This document shows positions 56,868-64,000 of a DNA stretch of 64,000 nt, one piece after another; the stretch's first letter is position 1; each line of letters opens with the position of its first letter. A program made the position numbers and the translations under genes. The stretch is taken from assembly GCA_018676675.1 (NCBI GenBank), contig JABHEG010000217.1, positions 62,001 to 126,000 of the forward strand, in the 5' to 3' direction. The DNA is from Lentisphaerota bacterium. Its GTDB lineage: Bacteria; Verrucomicrobiota; Lentisphaeria; Oligosphaerales; JABHEG01. The notes under the pieces were generated by a model. That model ran no database searches. It saw nothing but the letters and a program-made list of their open reading frames with translations, and was not told the DNA's origin.

Positions 56868-57053
56868 GTTGGATGTCCGGGGCGTGGTTTGGCAAGGCAG
56901 GTCTGTTTACCGTCGTGTGAGCGACCGGGCGCAAGCATATTGCGTGAATGCCTCAGATCAACCGCCCGCATTGACCCTCACCCGCGACCCGTTACGTTTC
57001 TCAGACGATACTCCGCACCTCGTTGAGTTCGATCCTGCTCCGGGAGAAGATCA

Positions 57054-58403
57054 ATGCTGACTACCGCTATGCGTCCACTCACCGTCAGTGCTTTCCTCAT
57101 CGGGTTGTCTTGCCATCCTGATCCTGCCCTGTCCCAAACGGCCGGCCCGGCCCGGCCGTCGCTGCTCAAGAACGGTGGCTTTGAGGAGGTAAGCGCCAAG
57201 ACGGGTTCTCCGGTGGGCTGGCGGCCGGCAGACTGGAGTGCGGCCGACAGGCGGGGCGCCATCAAGGTCGTCAGTGAGACAACAGATCCGCCCGAGGGGA
57301 AGGCATATGCCCGGATCGAGGCAGAAGGTGCGGGGACCAACCTGATCATGCAGCAGGATGTCAAAAGCCCTGCACCGGGGAAGTACGTTCTGCGCCTGAA
57401 GTGCAGGGCGGAGGCGGGCAAATACGCATATGCATCCGCGGTGGGGATCAGCTCCGGGAAGAACCTCGTCTACAAGAACACGCCTCGGGTGACGGACTCT
57501 GAAGCCTGGACCCAGCAGGAGCTGGCTTTCGAGATGCCACCTGGTGTTCAGTATCTTCGCACCCTGCTCCGCGGTAACGGCAACGCAGCGTTTGATGACG
57601 TCTCCCTGATCCTCGTCGAGAAGGCCTCAGGCAGCGTCGCGGACACACGCCAGGAACCCAGTAACACGAAGGCGCTTGAGCAGAAGAACGCCATGGGCCT
57701 CACCCCAGCCGTCGCTGAGTTCGATGAGGCACGAAAAGCGAAGATGAGCCCCGCTGAGTTGGCGTGGGAACATGTCCTTGAGAAGAGCCTGGGGTCGTTT
57801 TACCTGCCGCGCTACAAAGAGGTCAAGGCCAAGAGAGGGACGACTGCCTGGGATTACGTCACCGATGTCCCGGGGCTGCCGCGCGTGCTGCTCATCGGCG
57901 ACTCGATCAGCCGCGGCTACACGGTCGCCACGCGCAAAGCTGTGGCCGGCAAGGTGAACCTGCACCGGGCGCCGGCCAACTGTGGTTCGACCGCCGTCGG
58001 ACTCAAGCACCTGGATCTCTGGCTTGGAGACGGCAACTGGGACCTGATCCACTTCAACTTCGGCATTCACGATCAGCACAGCAAGCCCGCGGACTACGGC
58101 AAGCGTCTTGAACAGATCACGGACCGCCTGAAGAAGACGGGGGCCAAGCTCGTGTTCGCGAGCTCGACCCCCCTACCGGAGGGGGGGGAGAAGTACCGGC
58201 ACGGGGCCTGCAAGCGCCTGAACGCCGTTGCGGCCGAGATCATGGCTCGCCATAACATCCCGATCAACGACCTCTACGGGGCGATGCTTCCCGTGCTCGA
58301 CACGTACCAGAATCCGGGAGACTGCCATTTCGGTGGTGATGGGTACGTGTTCATGGGAGGCCTGGTGGCCAAACGGATCCTGGCGGAACTGGGGGTCGAG
58401 TAG
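57054..58403 (+). CDS. Secreted SGNH/GDSL-type hydrolase with N-terminal CBM-like module
   Basis: The product is 449 residues with GGGAGA seven bases before the ATG and a signal peptide (1-28, ending ALSQTAG). Residues about 36-190 are a CBM4/9-like jelly roll (LLKNGGFEEV opening, AFDDVSLILVE close). Residues about 275-449 are an SGNH hydrolase. Block I is LLIGDSISRG with S284. Block III is NFGIHD at 335-340, with His where the usual GxND has Asn. Block V is GDCHFGGDGY with D423 and H425. Such enzymes commonly remove acetyl groups from glycans. The His in block III occurs in some branches of the family, so the enzyme may still be active. It is followed by 385 bases without a gene, then a remnant. 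Confidence 0.83.
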   Translation: MLTTAMRPLTVSAFLIGLSCHPDPALSQTAGPARPSLLKNGGFEEVSAKTGSPVGWRPADWSAADRRGAIKVVSETTDPPEGKAYARIEAEGAGTNLIMQQDVKSPAPGKYVLRLKCRAEAGKYAYASAVGISSGKNLVYKNTPRVTDSEAWTQQELAFEMPPGVQYLRTLLRGNGNAAFDDVSLILVEKASGSVADTRQEPSNTKALEQKNAMGLTPAVAEFDEARKAKMSPAELAWEHVLEKSLGSFYLPRYKEVKAKRGTTAWDYVTDVPGLPRVLLIGDSISRGYTVATRKAVAGKVNLHRAPANCGSTAVGLKHLDLWLGDGNWDLIHFNFGIHDQHSKPADYGKRLEQITDRLKKTGAKLVFASSTPLPEGGEKYRHGACKRLNAVAAEIMARHNIPINDLYGAMLPVLDTYQNPGDCHFGGDGYVFMGGLVAKRILAELGVE

Positions 58404-58788
58404 CGAGAGCCGCCGCGAGAAGGGCCTCGCTGCGGGGGTCACGGTTGGCAGGTTCGCCGTTCAACGGACATGAACGGAAAGATCGGGCTCGGCAATCTTG
58501 CTCCGGCTCCTGATCCAGGAACGGTGTTCCAGGTCAAGCAAGAACCGGAAACGGGCAACGAGGATCAAGAGCGAGATCAAGAGCCGGAAATGGTCGGATG
58601 TCGGACGGACAATTGGAGGATCCGGCTCTCCCACGTGAGGTCACGTTCCGCGACCAACGTGGTCACGTGACGCGACCGGCCTGGCCGCATACGGAGATGC
58701 GGCGCCTCCAGGGAGATGTGGCCCGGCAACATGCTATGGTTGTGCAATCGTGGACGCCGCATCAGATTGACCAGGAAGGAATCGGGAC
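58404..58788. other. Intergenic region with short palindromes and the upstream copy of a diverged repeat
   Basis: I see no gene in these 385 bases. It holds tandem GATCAAGAGC words at 58562-58585, a GTCACGTGAC palindrome at 58662-58671 and most of the 145 bp repeat copy at 58696. Confidence 0.6.
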
Positions 58789-58839
58789 AGAACCAGCCCC
58801 TTCCTGGCGGACCTCCTACCGTCGGCCGCAGACGGGCAC
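58696..58839 (+). repeat. Diverged ~145 bp repeat, first copy
   Basis: It runs from a GATGC near 58696 to about 58839. Shared words with the copy at 60518-60662 are ATGGTTGTGC/GTGGTTGTGC, GGAAGGAA, CAGAACCAG, CTGGCGGAC and CCGCAGA. Identity is roughly 70% by eye. It overlaps the remnant gene at 58789. Confidence 0.6.
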
Positions 58840-59315
58840 GATGACGCCCCGGGGAAGCTCTACGAACGCTTCGACCCGAAGACATATGGGGACCCGTACG
58901 ATCAGGCCGAATCTCTGCACGACCGCTGGGTGAGTATTGACCGGTACTCGCCGGGGCCGTGCCGGTGGACCATCTCGTCAAGAAGGGCACCCTCCGCAGA
59001 GCCGAATCCTACGAAGCGTGGCTCAACTACTGCGCGACGCGGAGCCGGAGCACTTTCGAGGGCGCCCGTATCGAGGTCGTGAATCTGGGTAACAACCGAT
59101 TCAGGCCGAAGACGATGCACGTGGAATCGTACTCGCTCTGGCTGCACCCGAATATGGTGGACTTCGATCGGCCGGTCAGCGTAACAACCGATGGTGTCGC
59201 GGCCGAGTATGTCTGCGAGCCCAGTCTTCTCACCGCGCTTGAGAGCTTCAAGCGCAGACACGATTGGGGACTGATCTACTACGCAAGCATCTCAGTGGAC
59301 GTGAATCACCACTGA
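58789..59315 (+). pseudogene. Remnant C-terminal part of a gene with a frameshift near 58960
   Basis: Two open segments in different frames join near 58960. The first, about 58789-58960, reads FLADLLPSA then KLYERFDPKTYGDPYDQAES and RWVSIDRYSPG. The second, about 58963-59315, reads VDHLVKKGTL then YSLWLHPNMVDFDRPVSV and DWGLIYYASISVDV, and ends at a real stop. The order and tone match the C-terminal part of an exported esterase or peptidase-like protein. The frame shifts between them. No start is seen and the first segment meets an upstream stop near 58772, so the gene's 5' part is gone. Confidence 0.6.
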
Positions 59316-59360
59316 TCCGGGCATGAACAGTGTTGCACATCGGGGTGTCAGGTTTCAGTG

Positions 59361-59408
59361 TTCAGGTGTCAGAACTCCGAGCCTGAAGCCAGACACCTGA
59401 CACCTGAA
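59361..59408. repeat. 12 bp perfect inverted repeat
   Basis: TTCAGGTGTCAG at 59361-59372 pairs with CTGACACCTGAA at 59397-59408 across 24 bases. It lies between the gene remnant and the GNAT gene and has related CTGAAGCC words nearby. Confidence 0.65.
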
Positions 59409-59531
59409 GCCTGATTTGGCCCAACGCACCATTGAATGTCGCCGGATCAGTAGAACGAGATAACGGCCCACGCACCCGACCTCGTTCCTTGGCGGATGAT
59501 GGTGCCGTTCTGCACCAATCGAGGCAACAAC

Positions 59532-60323
59532 ATGAGCGATTACGAAATCGTCGACACGAACGCTGAAAACATCGATGGTTGCAGCTTGTGTGGCAACAAG
59601 AACGCCAACAACCTGGGGCGTCGTCGGAAGGCGAATTGGCTCAAGGAGCGCTATTCGGAAGGCCTAAGATACAACGTGCTCCGTTCCGAGAAGTTCGGTG
59701 ATGTCGGAATGATCGAGTACGCCCTGGGGAGTCATACGTGGAGACCGGTGGAGGCGGAGGATTACCTGGTCATCCATTGTCTGTTCGTCAGTGGAAGACA
59801 ACACAAAGGGAAAGGGCTTGGAAAGCTCCTGTTGGAGAGCTGCCTCAACGATGCAAAGCAGAGCAAATGCCGAGGGGTCGCCGTGGTGACAAGTCCCGAC
59901 AGTTTCATGGCAGAACGTGACTTGTTCATCAAAGCGGGGTTTGTCTCGGTGGATCGCATCCCTCCCTATGAATTGCTCGTCCAGAAACTCAAGAAGACAG
60001 CGCCCGATCCTCGCTTCATCGTCGAAAGGGAGCGACTATTGAAGACGTACAAAGAGGGCCTCACGATCCTGGCTGCCGATCAGTGCCCGTATGCTGTAAA
60101 ATCGGTGGAGAGAATTGCGGAAGCGTCTAGGAGATTGGGGCTTGAGCCGAACGTCGTTCGAGTCGGGACCGCCAAGCAATCAAGGGAGCTCCCGACACCC
60201 TATGGCGTGTTTAGCATCGTCTACGACGGAAAACTGATTGCAGAGCGCCCGATCAGTGCAACGAGATTCATGAGCATCATGCGTAGGAATGCAGAACAAA
60301 CGGATGAACGCGAGCCGGAATAG
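59532..60323 (+). CDS. GNAT acetyltransferase with C-terminal YoaP-like domain
   Basis: The product is 263 residues from the ATG at 59532, preceded by GAGGCAAC; an ATG at 59496 adds 12 residues. Residues about 30-155 are a GNAT fold with the acetyl-CoA loop SGRQHKGKGLGKLLLES near 95-112. The C-terminal third (about 190-263) resembles the YoaP domain, with ILAADQCPYAVKSVERI and VFSIVYDGKLIAERPISATR. A CSLCGNKN cysteine pair lies at about 21-26. Such GNAT-YoaP proteins occur in diverse bacteria and archaea; their substrates are unknown to me. It looks less GC-rich than its neighbours and lies among repeats and a broken gene, which hints at transfer. Confidence 0.8.
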   Translation: MSDYEIVDTNAENIDGCSLCGNKNANNLGRRRKANWLKERYSEGLRYNVLRSEKFGDVGMIEYALGSHTWRPVEAEDYLVIHCLFVSGRQHKGKGLGKLLLESCLNDAKQSKCRGVAVVTSPDSFMAERDLFIKAGFVSVDRIPPYELLVQKLKKTAPDPRFIVERERLLKTYKEGLTILAADQCPYAVKSVERIAEASRRLGLEPNVVRVGTAKQSRELPTPYGVFSIVYDGKLIAERPISATRFMSIMRRNAEQTDEREPE

Positions 60324-60457
60324 GCCGGTTGGCTCGCTTCGTTCGGCCACGTCAACTCCCGGCCGCGGTATCCTGACCGTTCTGGGAATGAATGATGACC
60401 GGACGATGGGATTCGGGAACGGATCAACCGGGAACGGTCCGATGCCGGACGGGTACC

Positions 60458-60485
60458 TGGAGGCCGGTTTTCCCAAACCGGGTCC
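60458..60485. repeat. Short palindrome element, reversed copy
   Basis: TGGAGGCCGGTTTTCCCAAA then CCGGGTCC is the reverse complement of the CCGGTTTGGGAAAACCGGCC elements at 33316 and 56043, with one or two changes at its end. Confidence 0.75.
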
Positions 60486-60517
60486 CTGGAACGCGCGATT
60501 GGGGAAGAGCGCTCAGG

Positions 60518-60662
60518 GATGAGCTGCCTCCAGCGACGTGGCGCCCGATCCACGCGTCGTGGTTGTGCGAATGCGAATTCCGCAGCACATTGGCCGGGAA
60601 GGAACCAAAACAGAACCAGTCCCTTGCTGGCGGACGTCGCAGAGCTTCCGCCGCAGAAGGGC
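60518..60662 (+). repeat. Diverged ~145 bp repeat, second copy
   Basis: It runs from GATGAGCTGCCTCCAG near 60518 to about 60662. It shares many words with the copy at 58696-58839. It ends just before the start of the lipoprotein gene at 60679. Confidence 0.6.
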
Positions 60663-60678
60663 GTCGTGGGCGGCAGAG

Positions 60679-62067
60679 ATGAAAACGATATTGCATGCGG
60701 CAGTCACACTCTGGAGCATGGCTTTTCTGTGCAGTTGTACAAGACTTCCTGCTCAGCTTGACGCAGCCGGGCACGAGACCGGTGCACTGGAGGAAGACGG
60801 AATGATGAAAGCGGTGATGGAAGGCGGGTCCCGAGCACGCGAAGCGACGTCGGTCGAGGTGACGCTCTTTGATGATTACCTCCGTCCGGACCTGCCGCGG
60901 GTGCCGGAGATCGTCAAGAAGACCTACACATGGAACAGGATTTCGCGTTTCTTGGCCATCTCCAAGAACCCGGACCGGTTCGGCAAGTGGACCGAAGACG
61001 AGCTCAGCGCTCTGGCGAGGCATGACATCATTCAGTTGAGCACGCCGACCGATCCGGTCAGAGGGAAGGGGGTCTGCGACTTGGCAGCCGAGTTGAAACG
61101 GCGAAATCCGGAGATCATCATTCTTGGGTACCGCAATCTGATCCTCGACTACGGGTCCTTTGACGGCGAGACCTTCCGGAACCATCCGGACTGGTACTTG
61201 AGAGACAGGGCGACTCGGAAGTACTCGGTCCACGGCAATACACCGGCCAAAGCCAAACGCCCGCTCCTGGACACGCGGAACCCCGAGGTCCGCGAATGGT
61301 GGGTCCAGGACGTGAACAGACAGGTCAGCCTGCCGAACTTCGACGGCGTACTCATTGATGCATTTGCCAAGGCCATCACGTCGTGGGGACCGAGGAGGAG
61401 GGCCGTCGGCGGAAGTCGAGAGGAGTTACTCGAGTCTAACAAACCGTTGCATCTTTTGCTCGAAGAGAGCCTGAGGGTCAACGGCAAGCAGGGCGTCATC
61501 ATCGGCAATGCGCTTCGGTCCGTTTACACCGACTGCCTGAAGAGCTATGTGGACGCCTACCTACACGGCTCCTACCTGGAAGCCGTCGAGCAGAAAACCC
61601 CGGAGCGCTATCATGTTCACCTGGCCCACCTCATCGATACCTGCGTTCAGATGCAGCAAGAGGGCGGCGAGAAGCTCATGTGCATAACGATGACTCCGCT
61701 CGACCCGCCAAAGGCGCTTGGTCGGAGTTCCGGAGAGGCGGCGCACGTATACGACGAGGTCAAATCGGGAACGAAATTGAGCCACGAGCAAACGATGGAG
61801 CGGATGCGGAAGAACTTCGAGTACAAACTCGCCATTGCTCTCGTCATGGCCTCCAACTACTTCTACTTCGGCTATGCAGAGGGGCACATCGCTGATGGCC
61901 GACCTATCGCGTTGCTTGCGCCGGACTATCCCGAGTTCGAACGACCGTTGGGAGTGCCCCTCGGACCGGCGGTGAAGACCGGTCCTTACCGGTACGAGCG
62001 CGAGTTCAGGCATGTTGCTGTCCAGCTTGACATTGCCGCTCGACACGGGCAGATCACTTGGCGGTAG
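60679..62067 (+). CDS. Putative GHL15-like glycoside hydrolase lipoprotein
   Basis: The product is 462 residues from the ATG at 60679, preceded by GGCAGAG; the longer frame from 60538 is the translated repeat. Residues 1-20 form a lipoprotein-type signal with Cys in FLCSC, so it may be anchored to the cell envelope. Residues about 70-450 look like a TIM-barrel hydrolase of the GHL15-like group, with RRNPEIIILGYRNLILDYG, LDTRNPEVREWW, FDGVLIDAFAKAI and VIIGNALRS. The Asp of FDGVLIDAF is the likely nucleophile or acid, by analogy. The exact family is unconfirmed. It follows a repeat and precedes the VanX-like gene by 200 bp. Confidence 0.72.
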   Translation: MKTILHAAVTLWSMAFLCSCTRLPAQLDAAGHETGALEEDGMMKAVMEGGSRAREATSVEVTLFDDYLRPDLPRVPEIVKKTYTWNRISRFLAISKNPDRFGKWTEDELSALARHDIIQLSTPTDPVRGKGVCDLAAELKRRNPEIIILGYRNLILDYGSFDGETFRNHPDWYLRDRATRKYSVHGNTPAKAKRPLLDTRNPEVREWWVQDVNRQVSLPNFDGVLIDAFAKAITSWGPRRRAVGGSREELLESNKPLHLLLEESLRVNGKQGVIIGNALRSVYTDCLKSYVDAYLHGSYLEAVEQKTPERYHVHLAHLIDTCVQMQQEGGEKLMCITMTPLDPPKALGRSSGEAAHVYDEVKSGTKLSHEQTMERMRKNFEYKLAIALVMASNYFYFGYAEGHIADGRPIALLAPDYPEFERPLGVPLGPAVKTGPYRYEREFRHVAVQLDIAARHGQITWR

Positions 62068-62192
62068 CTATTCCCCTGTTGGTGCCGGACGCTCCCTGAG
62101 CAACGAGTGCATGTACGCGGACCGGGAAATCGCGCCGCTTCGCGTCACGATCCCCGGCATCGCTTTGCCCCTCCAGGCTGGTGAACTGCGCG

Positions 62193-62220
62193 TTGCAAGG
62201 TGTCCGGTATCCGCTACAGT
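62193..62220 (+). promoter_or_regulatory. Candidate promoter before the dipeptidase gene
   Basis: TTGCAA at 62193-62198 and TACAGT at 62215-62220 are 16 bases apart, about 48 bases before the start at 62268. The match is partial. Confidence 0.25.
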
Positions 62221-62267
62221 GGGCCGAGCCCAGGGAATGCAGCGCTGAGGTCGCGAGGAGGATGTAC

Positions 62268-63119
62268 ATGGCTGCCGGGATGCAGACAGACGACGCAAAA
62301 CGAGCATTTTGGGGCCAGCAGCTGGATGCGGCGCACCGCTTCATGGAGCGCGTGATGACGTATCCCGTGGACGAATGCGGCGAGCCCGTTGTGTCGCTGC
62401 ATGAAGCGGCGGAGGACGCCGGGGTTGAGGTGGTGTTCTCAGCCACGATGATCGCCGGAGGCCTGGGCCGGCACTTTGTCCTCCGCGAGGGGTTGATTCC
62501 GCATTTTGTGGGTGCGGCCCGGACGCTTAACGCGCATGGATGGGTACTGAAGGTGGAGGACGGTTATCGGACCCGGGAGATGCAGCGCAATCTGGGCACG
62601 GCTGATTACGTCCTGGATGTCATCCTGGGGAAGGTCATCTGGGAGCTTGGCGGGGAGATTCCGGAACCGGATTTCCTGTTTGCGCGACTGATGACTCTGG
62701 TGGCCACGGCGCCCAAAATCGGCACGCACATGTCCGGCAGTGCGATTGACGTGTCGGTGTTGCGGGCTGCTGACGGGGGCGAGGTGGATCGTGGGGGGCC
62801 GTATGTCGAGCTGTCGGAGAAGACGCCGATGGCCTCGCCATTCGTCTCAGCTGAAGCGGCGGCAAATCGGGCGGAACTCACCCGTTTGCTGGGAGAGCAC
62901 GGATTCGTGGCATACCCGTATGAGTTCTGGCATTACAGCCAGGGCGATGCGTACGATGAGATGCTGAACGACACAGGTCGGCCCGGGCGCTATGGCGCGG
63001 TTGACGTCGACGTGGCCACGGGCACTGTGACGCCTATCCCCGATCCGACGGAGCCCCTCCACACGCCGGAGTCATTCCGTCAGGCAATGGAAGCAGCACT
63101 GGGGCGGTCGCGGGGGTAG
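62268..63119 (+). CDS. D-alanyl-D-alanine dipeptidase family protein (VanX/DdpX, peptidase M15)
   Basis: The product is 283 residues from the ATG at 62268, with GAGGAGG six bases upstream; ATGs at 62262 and 62280 are alternatives. The M15D zinc site is clear: THMSGSAIDVSV gives H154 and D161, and EFWH gives E219 and H222. FVLREGLIPHF and EDGYRTREMQRN are also typical. These enzymes split D-Ala-D-Ala dipeptide for recycling or, in resistance clusters, to lower its level. No van ligase or regulator is nearby, so a recycling role in the cytoplasm is more likely than resistance. No signal peptide is seen. Confidence 0.87.
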   Translation: MAAGMQTDDAKRAFWGQQLDAAHRFMERVMTYPVDECGEPVVSLHEAAEDAGVEVVFSATMIAGGLGRHFVLREGLIPHFVGAARTLNAHGWVLKVEDGYRTREMQRNLGTADYVLDVILGKVIWELGGEIPEPDFLFARLMTLVATAPKIGTHMSGSAIDVSVLRAADGGEVDRGGPYVELSEKTPMASPFVSAEAAANRAELTRLLGEHGFVAYPYEFWHYSQGDAYDEMLNDTGRPGRYGAVDVDVATGTVTPIPDPTEPLHTPESFRQAMEAALGRSRG

Positions 63120-63490
63120 ACGGAGCTCAGAACGCCCCCACCGGGGGCTACCCTCGGCCGTCCCGCAAGCTCGGCTGTCCCGGCGGGGCAGTGGAGGCAG
63201 ACTGGGAATTCCTCAGTTACGTGAGGCGGCTCGACGGAGTCTCTCCCTCCAGGGGTTCTTTGGGTCATCTGTGTCCGATGGAGGGAGAGACTCCGTCGAG
63301 CCATCTTGGAGTTCTCCCCCCGCGCAACTGAGGGGTTACGCAGACTGCCCGTTCTGGACTGGCAGCACGGCTTTGGGGCAGTACGTTATTCGTTTCTACG
63401 TTGGTAGTGCGTGAGACTGTTCGGGTTCGGGGGCTGGCGGCCTTGGGTTATGGGGTCGCCGAGCTGCGGTTACGAGCCGGGAGTGAGGTT
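63120..63490. other. Intergenic region upstream of rnfA with a long inverted repeat
   Basis: These 371 bases contain no gene I can support. They hold a perfect 24 bp inverted repeat and outer 8 bp arms (CCTCAGTT at 63211, AACTGAGG at 63326). Confidence 0.75.
63228..63302. repeat. Perfect 24 bp inverted repeat
   Basis: GGCTCGACGGAGTCTCTCCC then TCCA at 63228-63251 is the exact reverse complement of 63279-63302, across a 27-base loop. No T-run follows the right arm. Confidence 0.9.
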
Positions 63491-64000
63491 ATGGCGAAAG
63501 AGTATTTCGGGCTGATCATCGGCGCGATCCTGGTCAACAATTTCGTGCTCAGTCGTTTTCTGGGGATTTGCCCTTTCCTTGGCGTCTCGAAACGAATCGA
63601 TACCGCCATGGGGATGTCGGGCGCCGTGCTGTTCGTGATGACGCTGGCCAGTCTGGTCACCGCGGCGATCAACAAGTTCGTCCTTCTGCGTTTTGATCTC
63701 GCTTACCTCCAGACGATCGTCTTCATCCTTGTCATCGCCTCCCTTGTTCAGTTGGTGGAGATCATCCTCCAACGTTTCCTCCCTGTCCTCTACAAGGCGC
63801 TTGGGATTTACCTCCCACTCATCACGACGAACTGCGCTGTTCTTGGGGTGGCCGTTTTGGCTTCGAAGAACTCCTACGGTGTTTTCAAGACGACTGTATT
63901 CGGCGCCGCTTCGGCCGTCGGGTTTGGTTTGGCCCTCGTCCTCTTTGCGAGCCTTCGTGAGAAGCTTGAGCTCGCCCGCGTTCCTGAGTGTATGAAGGGC
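63491..64000 (+). CDS. rnfA: Rnf complex subunit RnfA, 3' end outside window
   Basis: The frame is open for 170 codons from the ATG at 63491 to the window edge, against about 190-200 for the family. It encodes a six-helix membrane protein. NNFVLSRFLGICPFLGVSK near 16-34 and LITTNCAVLGVAVLASK near 110-127 are the two family signatures. The GICPFLGVSK form fits RnfA rather than NqrE. Rnf links ferredoxin oxidation to NAD reduction and pumps Na+ or H+. GGGAG lies eight bases before the ATG. No rnf gene precedes it, so it probably leads an rnfABCDGE-type operon beyond the edge. Confidence 0.9.
   Translation, partial: MAKEYFGLIIGAILVNNFVLSRFLGICPFLGVSKRIDTAMGMSGAVLFVMTLASLVTAAINKFVLLRFDLAYLQTIVFILVIASLVQLVEIILQRFLPVLYKALGIYLPLITTNCAVLGVAVLASKNSYGVFKTTVFGAASAVGFGLALVLFASLREKLELARVPECMKG

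Larger units (their letters stand above)
60324..60678. other. Intergenic region with short palindrome element and second diverged repeat
   Basis: I see no gene in these 355 bases. The palindrome element (60458-60485) and the repeat copy at 60518-60662 fill much of it. The long open frame from 60538 is translated repeat. Confidence 0.7.

Noticed and set aside
58598..58933. 111-residue ORF as a gene
   Set aside because: It is in a different frame from the protein-like remnant, spans repeat sequence and is rich in Arg, Thr and Pro.
62268..63119. Vancomycin-resistance gene cluster
   Set aside because: Only the VanX-like dipeptidase is present; no VanA/VanH or regulator genes are seen, so a recycling role is more likely.
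63228..63302. Intrinsic terminator of the dipeptidase gene
   Set aside because: The right arm is not followed by a T-run and the arms are much longer than typical.
1..64000. tRNA or rRNA genes
   Set aside because: I read all intergenic stretches and saw no cloverleaf arms or rRNA motifs; a covariance-model scan would settle it.

Overview
The window is GC-rich DNA from what looks like a free-living, glycan-degrading bacterium of the PVC superphylum or a similar lineage (Kiritimatiellota, Lentisphaerota or Planctomycetota are the best guesses). The guess rests on the gene content: very large Sec-secreted multidomain proteins with discoidin, CBM9, LamG and NPCBM modules, heparinase II/III-like enzymes, a GH123/DUF4091-like enzyme, an HzsA-related CxxCH protein, a bacterial SUI1 factor and the start of an Rnf complex. 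There is no marker gene, so the phylum is an inference. I found no rRNA, tRNA, CRISPR array, transposase, SusC/D pair, sulfatase or sugar transporter.

Layout. 1-6052 (minus): two secreted glycoside-hydrolase-like proteins, the second cut by the window edge. 6292-10168 (plus): a housekeeping island with a two-subunit ATP-citrate-lyase-like enzyme (small ATP-grasp subunit, then a large subunit) followed by a SUI1/eIF1-like factor. 10220-13845: a CBM9/GH-like/discoidin protein translationally coupled to a LamG protein. 13932-14909 (minus): a URO-D/MtaA-like methyltransferase-fold enzyme. 15348-27546 (plus): a tight run of four exported proteins (HzsA-related CxxCH protein, heparinase II/III, GH-like protein with HEAT repeats, parallel beta-helix with LamG). 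27786-43160: more exported GH-like, beta-propeller and heparinase-like proteins in both orientations. 43280-45331: a deacetylase-like protein without signal peptide. 45440-54143 (minus): a three-gene unit of GH123-like enzyme, TPR protein and a LamG-TPR-beta-helix-CBM9 fusion. 54409-64000: a second deacetylase-like protein, a nucleoside phosphorylase, an SGNH hydrolase, a frameshifted gene remnant, a GNAT-YoaP acetyltransferase, a GH-like lipoprotein, a D-Ala-D-Ala dipeptidase and the 5' part of rnfA.

How it fits together. About 17 proteins appear to be exported and carry carbohydrate-binding modules or lyase/hydrolase folds, so the region reads as a dispersed arsenal against complex, probably uronate- or amino-sugar-containing glycans. 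The two NodB-like proteins without signal peptides, the phosphorylase and the URO-D-like protein could act inside the cell.

The strongest oddities are: the citrate-synthase-like half of the ATP-citrate-lyase-like large subunit, where the first catalytic His appears to be Asn; a family of about 88-90 bp intergenic elements with imperfect inverted ends, found only between genes; a second short palindrome family; a diverged 145 bp repeat pair next to a broken gene; a perfect 24 bp inverted repeat upstream of rnfA; and the unusual fusion protein at 45440-49549.
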